Below the pieces are notes generated by a model that saw only the letters and a list, made by a program, of their open reading frames with translations, had not been told where the DNA came from and made no database searches. A DNA stretch of 8,091 nt from Bacteroidaceae bacterium (GTDB lineage Bacteria > Bacteroidota > Bacteroidia > Bacteroidales > Bacteroidaceae). The DNA lies in contig CAAGLF010000111.1 in the NCBI GenBank assembly GCA_900770705.1, forward strand, positions 1 to 8,091, written 5' to 3'. Below, in pieces: positions 1 to 8,091 of this stretch. The position numbers and the translations under genes were made by a program. Numbering within the stretch: position 1 is the stretch's first letter; the number at the start of each line of letters is the position of its first letter.

Positions 1-293
1 AAGGACATTCTATCCGCGAATACCGCGGAATCGTCACGGCCGAGACCATCATCGGCGCCAACTTTCTGAAAGACTTTATGGCCGGTCTGCGCGACTTCTT
101 CGGCGGACGCAGCCATACCTACGAGAATACATTTGCCGAAGCCCGTGAAACGGCACTGGCCGAGCTGACCCAGAAGGCCCTGCAGCTGGGCGCCAATGCC
201 ATCGTTGGCCTTCGCCTCGACTATGAGACAGTGGGCGATGCAAACAGTATGCTGATGGTCATCGCCAGCGGCACCGCCGTCTGCATAGACTGA
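1..293 (+). CDS. YbjQ/UPF0145-family protein, 5' end cut by window
   Basis: The reading frame is open from base 3 (GHSIREYRGIVTAETIIGAN...) and stops at 291-293, giving 96 visible residues. The string EYRGIVTAETIIGANF, then the RDFFGGRSHTYE block, then LGANAIVGLRLDYETVG and a C-terminal SGTAVCID is the full conserved core of the YbjQ/UPF0145 family (Pfam YbjQ_1). These are small soluble cytoplasmic proteins of about 105 residues, sometimes labelled 'putative heavy-metal-binding'. Their real function is not established. Family length implies that only about 8-10 N-terminal residues lie outside the window. The internal ATG at 78 falls in the middle of the conserved core and is not the start. 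rnhB follows after 15 bases on the same strand, so the two are probably co-transcribed. The promoter is not in the window. Confidence 0.9.
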   Translation, partial: GHSIREYRGIVTAETIIGANFLKDFMAGLRDFFGGRSHTYENTFAEARETALAELTQKALQLGANAIVGLRLDYETVGDANSMLMVIASGTAVCID

Positions 294-308
294 GACATCC
301 GCTTTCCT

Positions 309-923
309 ATGTCCCTACTCTCCCGCTTCAACGACCAAGGAATGCTCGAGGCCGGCTGCGACGAAGCCGGACGAGGTTGCCTGGCCGGCAGCGTATATGC
401 CGCGGCCGTCATTCTTCCCCCCGACTATCGCAACGACCGGCTCAACGACTCAAAGCAGTTGTCGGCACGCAGGCGCTACGAACTGCGCCAGCAAATAGAG
501 TGCGACGCCCTCTGCTGGGCCGTAGGCGTTGTCACACCCGAAGAGATCGACCGTATCAACATCCTCAATGCCTCCATTCTGGCTATGCACCGCGCCCTCG
601 ACGCCCTGCGGCTCCGTCCGGAGTACATTATTGTCGACGGCAACCGCTTCAAGCCCTACCGCGACGTGCCGCACACCACCATAGTGAAGGGAGACGGCAA
701 GTATCTCTCGATAGCCGCCGCCAGCATTCTGGCCAAGACCTATCGTGACGACTATATGTGCGGCCTGCACGAAGAGTATCCCCAATATGGCTGGAACCGC
801 AACGCCGGTTATCCCACCCGGGAGCACCGCAGTGCCATCCGCGAGCACGGACTGACTCCCTATCACCGCCGCTCGTTCAACCAGCTGGGCGACGGACAAA
901 TGCTCCTGCCCTTCCCCGACTGA
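309..923 (+). CDS. rnhB: Ribonuclease HII
   Basis: A cytoplasmic endonuclease that cuts the RNA strand of RNA/DNA hybrids. It starts removal of single misincorporated ribonucleotides and helps clear RNA primers. At 204 residues it has the normal length for bacterial RNase HII. The catalytic acids are all visible: D18 and E19 in the CDEAGRG motif, D110 in IIVDGN, and D147 at the end of SIAAASILAKTYRD. The substrate-binding GRG (21-23), the GDGKYLSIAAASILAK block (128-143) and the late HEEYPQYGWNRNAGYPT motif with REH after it are also intact. The ATG at 309 places DEAGRG about 18 residues in, as is usual, and follows the YbjQ stop by 15 bases. No strong ribosome-binding sequence is present, which is normal for Bacteroidetes. 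The gene is probably the last of a small operon with the YbjQ gene. Confidence 0.97.
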   Translation: MSLLSRFNDQGMLEAGCDEAGRGCLAGSVYAAAVILPPDYRNDRLNDSKQLSARRRYELRQQIECDALCWAVGVVTPEEIDRINILNASILAMHRALDALRLRPEYIIVDGNRFKPYRDVPHTTIVKGDGKYLSIAAASILAKTYRDDYMCGLHEEYPQYGWNRNAGYPTREHRSAIREHGLTPYHRRSFNQLGDGQMLLPFPD

Positions 924-988
924 CGACCTCCGAATCCGACAGTCCCGAGATGTGCCGAAGCCGGGCCCGTCCGCCCTTCGCGCACAAA

Positions 989-1031
989 AAGCTCCGCCAT
1001 CGCTGCAACCAGAGCAGCGATGGCGGAGCTT
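989..1031. terminator. Perfect 18-bp hairpin terminator between convergent genes
   Basis: Bases 989-1006 are the exact reverse complement of 1014-1031 and enclose a 7-base loop (1007-1013, AACCAGA). Read on the minus strand, the stem is followed directly by a T run (GAGCTTTTTGTG), the classic intrinsic-terminator form for the transporter gene ending at 1069. Read on the plus strand, the tail is only TTATAAGT, so it would terminate rnhB less efficiently. Its place between two convergent stop codons fits a bidirectional terminator. The rest of 924-1068 holds nothing I can assign. Confidence 0.85.
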
Positions 1032-1068
1032 ATAAGTAGTACATATCGCGGATTTCACCGCCCGAACA

Positions 1069-2595
1069 TCAGCACACCTTCTCCAGCCGCTTCATCATCA
1101 CGAACATAAAGAGCGCGGAGAGCAGGCAGAGTACGATAAATACGCACCAGACCATCCACAAGGGCAGTGACGTGCCCCACAAGGTGCTGCCGACAGCAGT
1201 CAACATATTGCCGATGGCCGTCGCCACGAACCAGCCACCCATCATCATACCCTTATACTGCGGAGGAGCCACTTTGGAAACAAACGAGATACCCATCGGA
1301 GACAGCAGCAACTCGCCGAAAGTGAGTACAAGATAGGTAGAAATCAACCAGTTCGGCGACACAAGTGTAGCCGAACCGGCCTTGGCGAGCACAGCCTGTT
1401 CGCCGGAGCTGGGCAAGCCCCACGAGCCAAGCGCCATTATGCCAAAGCCCACAGCGGCCACCAGCATACCCAGCGCTATCTTACGCGGAGCCGAAGGCTC
1501 TTTTCCCTTCTTGGCGAGCCAGCCGAAGAGCGCAATGCTCACGGGAGTCAGCGCTACGACGAAACAGGGGTTGAACTGCTGGAAGATAGGGGCGTTCACG
1601 TCGGTCGAGGCGGCCAGGTGGGTGTACTTCCACACGAGGCCAGCAGCCGAGGCAAGTATCAGAGCCCCCGCTATGCCCTTGCCGCGGCCGGATTTGCTTT
1701 GGAACAGACCGAACAATCCGTACACAATAACGATGCAGAGCAGCAAGTTGACAACGTCGAAGGCCATACTCTCAAGCCCCGTAGACGTCTTGGCCGTAAA
1801 TTCATCGGCAAAAAGTGTCAGTGTGAGGCCGTTCTGATGGAATGCCATCCAGAAGAAAATCACAACGGCGAACACCAGACACAAGGCCACGATACGCTGC
1901 TTCGTCTCGGCGGGGCTGAGCTTTTCGGTCTCAGCGGCCTGCGCCGTACCGACAGCCTTGGTGCCGCCCTCCACGTGACGGAATGTGCTGCGGAAAGCAT
2001 AGTAGATGGCAATGCTGACGATGAGCGAGAAGCAAGCCACGGCAAACGCGAAGTGATAGCTGTCGCCTTCGCTCACGCCGAGGCTCTGCTGGGCATACTT
2101 CATAATCTCTACGGCAGCCGTCGGTGCGAACAAGGCGCCGATATTGATGGCCATATAGAAAATGGAGAAGGCAGAGTCGCGCTTGTCGGCATACTCGGGC
2201 GCGTCATACAGGTTGCCCACCATCACCTGGAGGTTGCCTTTGAAGAGTCCCGTACCGACACTGACCAGCAGCAGGGCGCCGGCCATTCCGGCGATGGCGA
2301 GTCCACCCGAGCCAAGCGGCACAGAGAGGAACAGGTAGCCGAGGAACATGATCATAATACCGATGGTGACCATCTTTCCATAGCCGAACTTGTCGGCCAT
2401 AATGCCGCCCACGAACGGCAGGAAGTAGACAAGCATCAGAAATGCGCCATAAATGGAACCTGCCACTTCGGGCGAGAAACCAAAGTTGGCCTTCAGAAAC
2501 AGTACGAACACGGCCAGCATAGTGTAGTAGCCGAAGCGTTCGCCGGTGTTGGCAAGAGCAAGGGCGTAGAGCCCTTTCGGTTGTCCTTCAAACAT
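1069..2595 (-). CDS. POT/PTR-family (MFS) proton-coupled peptide transporter
   Basis: An inner-membrane symporter of the proton-dependent oligopeptide transporter family, expected to import di- and tripeptides using the proton gradient. The 508 residues and the many hydrophobic segments fit the family's 12-14 helices. Family marks: GERFGYYTM in helix 1 (E19, R20); GLFKGN with K119, the helix-4 lysine; the PTR2 signature FYMAINIGALFAP (146-158); FHQNGLTLTLFAD (252-264); and FGELLLSPMGISFVSKVAP, with E428 in the place of the helix-10 glutamate. A polar linker near 203-235 precedes the second half. One oddity is that the helix-1 E-x-x-E-R proton/peptide motif reads N16-T-G-E19-R20, so the first glutamate is missing. 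The ATG at 2595 places the helix-1 motif close to the N-terminus, as expected. The AT-rich leader at 2596-2659 shows no convincing -7/-33 pair, so transcription may come from upstream or from an undetected promoter. It lies 143 bases downstream of uvrA and ends at the hairpin at 989-1031. Confidence 0.95.
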   Translation of the reverse strand: MFEGQPKGLYALALANTGERFGYYTMLAVFVLFLKANFGFSPEVAGSIYGAFLMLVYFLPFVGGIMADKFGYGKMVTIGIMIMFLGYLFLSVPLGSGGLAIAGMAGALLLVSVGTGLFKGNLQVMVGNLYDAPEYADKRDSAFSIFYMAINIGALFAPTAAVEIMKYAQQSLGVSEGDSYHFAFAVACFSLIVSIAIYYAFRSTFRHVEGGTKAVGTAQAAETEKLSPAETKQRIVALCLVFAVVIFFWMAFHQNGLTLTLFADEFTAKTSTGLESMAFDVVNLLLCIVIVYGLFGLFQSKSGRGKGIAGALILASAAGLVWKYTHLAASTDVNAPIFQQFNPCFVVALTPVSIALFGWLAKKGKEPSAPRKIALGMLVAAVGFGIMALGSWGLPSSGEQAVLAKAGSATLVSPNWLISTYLVLTFGELLLSPMGISFVSKVAPPQYKGMMMGGWFVATAIGNMLTAVGSTLWGTSLPLWMVWCVFIVLCLLSALFMFVMMKRLEKVC

Positions 2596-2659
2596 AGTTA
2601 AATTGGTGTTTAATGGTGAATAAATAGATTTGTTTCGATGATTGTATTTCCTACTGCAG

Positions 2660-2738
2660 CGGAAGGAAAAATTTCTGCCGCGAAAGTTGGATTTTCTACG
2701 GCGAAAGTTTTTTCTCCGGGCCCGGAAGTTTCGCGGAG

Positions 2739-2743
<5 letters not shown>
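2660..2743. repeat. Intergenic 21-base-period repeat, copy A
   Basis: The gap between the uvrA stop and the transporter gene holds four units in exact 21-base register. CGGAAGGA begins at 2660, CGAAAGTT at 2681 and again at 2702, and CGGAAGTT at 2723. T-rich stretches (ATTTTCT, TTTTTTCT) followed by GC-rich blocks recur in each unit. A 12-base palindrome, TCCGGGCCCGGA, lies at 2715-2726. The last unit runs into the uvrA stop codon (2739-2741). The element aligns without gaps to 6514-6597. It is not a CRISPR, because there are no spacers. It shows no transposase and no terminator shape. Its function is unknown. Confidence 0.75.
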
Positions 2744-5606
<2,863 letters not shown>

Positions 5607-5610
5607 CTGT

Positions 5611-6318
5611 TTATTCTGCAGCGGTGCTTCCCGTTTCGGTGTATCCCCGCAGGAGGTTGATGGTTTTCTTGAAGTTGTATTTCCTGCCGTCGGCTCCGCG
5701 GGCCTTCACGAGCAGATAGTAGGCGCCATCGGGCACATCGCTGCCTCCACTGCGGCCGTCCCAACCTTGGGCGGGGTCAGTCCACTTGTAGAGTTGCTTT
5801 CCCCAACGATTATATACGCTGGCCTCGAACGAGACAATGCTCTGGTAGCCCTCCTTGGCCTTGAACACGTCGTTGATGCCGTCGCCGTTGGGAGTGAAGG
5901 CATTGGGAAATTCGAGTTTCGACTCACTCAGGGAAATTCGGAAGGGGGTATCCATCCTGTACTCGATGGTATCCGTGCCTTCGACAAAGGTGATATACAA
6001 TTCCACGGTGAAACCGCCGGATTCCATAAAGGTATATTCCGTTTCCTCATCGTAACGCACGAGAAAGGGCGTCTGCTCCGTATCTTTCGTGAACCTCCAT
6101 TCGTATCGGGCGGAGTAAGAGCCCACATCCTCGGGGTTGGCACGGAATATGGCTGTCATCGGCGCGTCGCCGTCGTAACTTTCCACGTTTTCCTCCGTCC
6201 CATCGTCGGCCACCACGCTCATCGTGGGCGCGGCCGAGGGGTAAGTAGTCTGTGCCGCGAGGGTAAGCGGGGTCAGCAGCACTGACAGGAGCAACAAAAG
6301 GCCGGTTTTTCTTTGCAT
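5611..6318 (-). CDS. Secreted PKD-like protein with CHU_C (T9SS type B) sorting domain
   Basis: This 235-residue protein is predicted to be exported. Residues 1-22 form a signal peptide (MQRKTG, then a run of leucines, ending LTLAAQ). Residues about 30-130 look like one PKD-like beta-sandwich (RYEWRFTKD, then GGFTVELYITF). Residues 135-227 are a gliding-motility-associated C-terminal domain (CHU_C, type IX secretion type B sorting). Its hallmarks are FPNAFTPNGDGINDVF (137-152), YNRWGKQLYKW (169-179), W186 and DVPDGAYYLLVKA (194-206). In Bacteroidetes such domains direct passage across the outer membrane by the type IX secretion machinery. The frame can be extended to an ATG at 6432. I chose 6318 because the signal peptide begins there and because the candidate promoter at 6368-6375 lies inside the longer version. 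The protein is very small for this class and consists of little more than one PKD-like domain and the sorting tail. It is the first gene of the likely operon with uvrA. Its role is unknown. Confidence 0.88.
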   Translation of the reverse strand: MQRKTGLLLLLSVLLTPLTLAAQTTYPSAAPTMSVVADDGTEENVESYDGDAPMTAIFRANPEDVGSYSARYEWRFTKDTEQTPFLVRYDEETEYTFMESGGFTVELYITFVEGTDTIEYRMDTPFRISLSESKLEFPNAFTPNGDGINDVFKAKEGYQSIVSFEASVYNRWGKQLYKWTDPAQGWDGRSGGSDVPDGAYYLLVKARGADGRKYNFKKTINLLRGYTETGSTAAE

Positions 6319-6336
6319 AGGGAGTGATAATAATCG

Positions 6337-6355
6337 CTGCTTCGGCGGGAAGCAG
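6337..6355 (-). other. Hairpin in 5' leader of the CHU_C-uvrA transcript
   Basis: On the minus strand, CTGCTTC and GAAGCAG (6349-6355 and 6337-6343 in plus coordinates) pair perfectly around the 5-base loop CCGCC. If the promoter at 6368-6375 is real, this hairpin sits within about six bases of the transcript's 5' end. It could protect the mRNA or affect translation. A 7-bp stem of this kind can also occur by chance. Confidence 0.35.
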
Positions 6356-6367
6356 ACATTTAGCAAG

Positions 6368-6375
6368 CAAAAATA
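6368..6375 (-). promoter_or_regulatory. Bacteroidetes-type -7 box for the CHU_C-uvrA operon
   Basis: On the minus strand this reads TATTTTTG, an exact match to the Bacteroidetes primary sigma -7 consensus TAnnTTTG. It would start transcription near 6361 and leave a leader of about 43 bases before the ATG at 6318. No good -33 TTTG lies at the expected distance (only CCTT or TTAC near 6395-6400), so the call rests on one box and its location. Confidence 0.55.
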
Positions 6376-6513
6376 CGCAAATATCCCGACTTGTGTAAGG
6401 CTGCACGGCTTAAATCTTCCGAAGAGCCGCAATTATCACGCCCGAAGCGGCCGGAGAGCGGTCTGCCGCCCTTTTTTTTCTTCCATCGGGCGCACGCCGT
6501 TTTCTTTTCTCGG

Positions 6514-6597
6514 AGATAGGAAAAATTTCCGGGCCGGAAATAATTTTTTCTGGGCCGGAAAATTTTCTTTCGGGCCTTGTAGTTTCGCCGAGGTAGT
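6514..6597. repeat. Intergenic 21-base-period repeat, copy B
   Basis: Four units start at 6514, 6535, 6556 and 6577, each exactly 21 bases apart. The central pair, 6536-6556 and 6557-6577, share 14 of 21 bases. The recurring pattern is GGAAA, then a T tract with TTTC, then GGGCC. TTTCCGG-G-CCGGAAA at 6526-6540 is an odd-centred palindrome. The element lines up without gaps with copy A (2660 matches 6514), and both copies end in AGTTTCGCnGAGnTA. It lies upstream of the promoters of both flanking genes. Its function is unknown. Confidence 0.75.
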
Positions 6598-6654
6598 CGC
6601 AAGGCGGTTCTCCGCGCGAGGTCGGAACCCTTATGCGTTCATTTCTTTACATTT

Positions 6655-6687
6655 TTTGTTCCTTTTAGGAAAAATATCGTACCTTTG
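6655..6687 (+). promoter_or_regulatory. Bacteroidetes-type -33/-7 promoter for the WG lipoprotein
   Basis: TTTG at 6655-6658 (-33 box) and TACCTTTG at 6680-6687 (-7 box, TAnnTTTG) are separated by 21 bases, close to the spacing known for Bacteroidetes primary-sigma promoters. Initiation would fall near 6694, giving a leader of about 68 bases. The last 20 or so bases of that leader are AT-rich, as is common ahead of start codons in this phylum. The spacer contains a small inverted repeat, TTCCT-TTT-AGGAA (6659-6671). Confidence 0.75.
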
Positions 6688-6761
6688 CTTCCACGTCGCG
6701 CCCGCTCAGCAGCGCGAACGCCGCAAAACACGCTTCTATTCACACTTAAATCCATACTACA

Positions 6762-8091
6762 ATGAAGAAACTTTTATTTCTCAGTCTCATCGCACTTCTC
6801 GGACTAGCTTCCTGTTCGTCCGACTGCGAACCGGAGTGGGAGTACATGCCCTTCCAGGAAACGGAAGACGGGCTTTGGGGAATGATTGCCCCCGACGGGG
6901 AAGTCTTGTTCAAGGAGGAGTTCAAGAACCAGCCCACCATGGTCATCGACGGCCGCTTTATGGTGAAAAACGACAAAGGTTTGTGGCAAATCTTCACCGC
7001 TGAGGAAAAGCCCCGACAGGTTGGAAGCGAATACAAATACGTGACGGCATTCTACGACGGACGTGCGCTGGCCGTGGAGCCCAACAAGACCATCACCATC
7101 ATCGACAAGGACGGCAAAGTGGTCAAAATCCTCGATAAAATCAACGGAAAACCTGTCGTCATAGCCCGCGAATTCAGCGAGGGCCTTGCTCAGGTCATGA
7201 TTGACGAAGACTGGGGTATGATCGACCTCGACGGAAATCTCGTCATCCCCGCCAACTATTGCGAGCTGGCCGAATGCAACGACGGCAAGGTGATGGGCAT
7301 TCACAAGAAGTACCGTGAGCAGCTCAATGAGAACGAAAAGAAATTCAAGATCAGCGTAATGGACAAAAAGGGTAAGGAACTGTACTCCATTAACGCCGAA
7401 AAATACGAGGATATCGGCGGCAGATACCTTGAGGGCTGTCTGATGGTGGCTCAGGACAAAGGCGGGGAAACCTGCTGCGGCCTCTTGGACGAAAAGGGCG
7501 AATGGGTTTTGAAGCCCAGTACCAAGTGGAACCGCATAACAGACATCTCGAACGGAAAAATCACTTTCTATCACAACGAAGGCTACGGTGTGGCCGACTT
7601 ACAAGGCGAAATCATCATCCGCCCCAAATATAAATCTCTCCACTTTGCCGATGACGAGTTGTTGCTGGCACAGAAGGAAGGCGACGATAGCGACAAATAC
7701 ATTCTGATCGACCAGAATGAACAGGAAGTGACGAAAGAGGAATTCTTCGACTATCTCGGAAGCTTCAAAAAATTCGGTGGAAAGGGACTTTTCGTGAAAC
7801 TGGCGAAAAAAGAATGGGGCATTATGACTCCTGACGGCACGCTACTGAAGGATTTGCCCGACATCGTAAACATAGACTACGAGCTGAACGACTATCGCGT
7901 GGAGAGCGACTATCTTGACGTGGCAGCACTGCTTGACGCCGCCGGTCTTAAGAAAGACGGCATCGACGGTCTGACATTCTCCAGCAAAGCTCAGCAAGTG
8001 GCCGCCCATTTCAGCGCCATCACCAAAAACGGTAATGATCAGTATCCCGGCAGTCACGCCTACTGGTACGACTATCGCAACACGCTGGACT
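6762..8091 (+). CDS. WG-repeat lipoprotein, 3' end cut by window
   Basis: The frame from ATG 6762 stays open to the window edge (443 complete codons, no stop). The N-terminus is a lipoprotein signal: MKK, a hydrophobic stretch, and the lipobox LASC with acylated C18. Acidic residues follow (SSDCEPE), which may favour surface export in Bacteroidetes. The body carries WG-type beta repeats (KWG/WG_beta_rep), for example GLWGMIAPDGEVLF (37-50), DWGMIDLDGNLVIP (150-163), CCGLLDEKGEWVLKP (238-252), GYGVADLQGEIIIRP (274-288) and EWGIMTPDGTLL (351-362). Less regular repeats lie between them. From about 380 the repeats give way to a different segment (YLDVAALLDAAGLKKDG) of unknown fold. WG-repeat proteins are usually envelope or surface proteins with no defined biochemistry. 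It is expected to sit in the outer membrane. The start is supported by the signal peptide and by the promoter at 6655-6687. Confidence 0.9.
   Translation, partial: MKKLLFLSLIALLGLASCSSDCEPEWEYMPFQETEDGLWGMIAPDGEVLFKEEFKNQPTMVIDGRFMVKNDKGLWQIFTAEEKPRQVGSEYKYVTAFYDGRALAVEPNKTITIIDKDGKVVKILDKINGKPVVIAREFSEGLAQVMIDEDWGMIDLDGNLVIPANYCELAECNDGKVMGIHKKYREQLNENEKKFKISVMDKKGKELYSINAEKYEDIGGRYLEGCLMVAQDKGGETCCGLLDEKGEWVLKPSTKWNRITDISNGKITFYHNEGYGVADLQGEIIIRPKYKSLHFADDELLLAQKEGDDSDKYILIDQNEQEVTKEEFFDYLGSFKKFGGKGLFVKLAKKEWGIMTPDGTLLKDLPDIVNIDYELNDYRVESDYLDVAALLDAAGLKKDGIDGLTFSSKAQQVAAHFSAITKNGNDQYPGSHAYWYDYRNTLD

Larger units (their letters stand above)
6319..6761. other. 443-base divergent intergenic region
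   Basis: This gap separates the divergent CHU_C gene and WG-lipoprotein gene. It holds a minus-strand promoter (6368-6375) with a leader hairpin (6337-6355), a poly-T stretch near 6470-6482, the 21-base-period repeat copy B (6514-6597) and a plus-strand promoter (6655-6687). The open frame at 6360-6602 (-) is not convincing as a gene. It is dominated by Lys/Arg/Phe, and part of it has a 7-residue periodicity produced by the DNA repeat. I see no RNA gene in it. Confidence 0.6.

Noticed and set aside
78..293. Start of the first gene at the internal ATG 78
   Set aside because: The conserved YbjQ core (EYRGIVTAETIIGAN) lies upstream in the same frame, so the gene begins before the window.
450..1058. 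202-residue open frame on the minus strand over rnhB
   Set aside because: It is antisense to rnhB, whose catalytic residues are intact, and it also runs through the terminator hairpin.
1618..2601. 327-residue open frame on the plus strand opposite the transporter
   Set aside because: It is fully antisense to a clear POT-family gene. Its translation is His/Gly/Glu-rich with no family motif. Long shadow frames are common in GC-rich coding DNA.
2710..2735. Intrinsic terminator downstream of uvrA in the TCCGGGCCCGGA palindrome
   Set aside because: On the uvrA (minus) strand the palindrome is followed by an A run, not a T run, and the stem leaves almost no loop.
6319..6432. Longer start (ATG at 6432) for the CHU_C-domain protein
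   Set aside because: It would bury the signal peptide 38 residues in and place the -7 box TATTTTTG inside the coding region.
6804..7574. 256-residue open frame on the minus strand
   Set aside because: It is a shadow of the WG-repeat lipoprotein, which has a lipobox, repeats and a promoter on the plus strand.

Overview
The window looks like a chromosomal segment of a GC-rich member of the Bacteroidales, in the Prevotella/Bacteroides sphere. Four things point there. Two sites match the Bacteroidetes-type promoter (-7 TAnnTTTG, one with a -33 TTTG). The genes lack clear Shine-Dalgarno sequences and have AT-rich leaders. One protein carries a type IX secretion (CHU_C) sorting domain. There is a lipoprotein built of WG repeats. 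I cannot place it to genus from sequence alone. I see no rRNA, tRNA, insertion sequence, CRISPR array, phage gene or defence module.

Layout from left to right. Positions 1-923 (+ strand) hold the 3' part of a YbjQ/UPF0145-family gene, followed 15 bases later by rnhB (ribonuclease HII). Positions 924-1068 hold a perfect 18-bp hairpin that separates rnhB from the convergent gene and best fits a terminator for the minus strand. Positions 1069-6318 (- strand) hold three genes, transcribed right to left: a small secreted CHU_C-domain protein, uvrA (955 aa, 4 bases downstream) and a POT-family peptide transporter. Positions 6319-6761 form a 443-base gap between divergent genes, with a promoter for each side. 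Positions 6762-8091 (+ strand) hold the first 443 codons of a WG-repeat lipoprotein that runs off the window; this frame has no stop codon here.

The genes do not form one pathway. RNase HII (ribonucleotide excision and RNA primer removal) and UvrA (nucleotide excision repair) are genome-maintenance housekeeping. The transporter takes up peptides. The CHU_C protein and the WG lipoprotein are envelope or exported proteins of unknown role. The tight CHU_C-uvrA spacing suggests one transcript.

The most unusual structure is non-coding. Two gaps, 2660-2743 and 6514-6597, carry related elements that align without gaps (54 of 78 core positions identical by hand). Each is built from four units with an exact 21-base period and phased A/T tracts. 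No gene explains them, and they look like copies of a dispersed intergenic repeat family. I recognise no named system and found no evidence of a larger new gene cluster.
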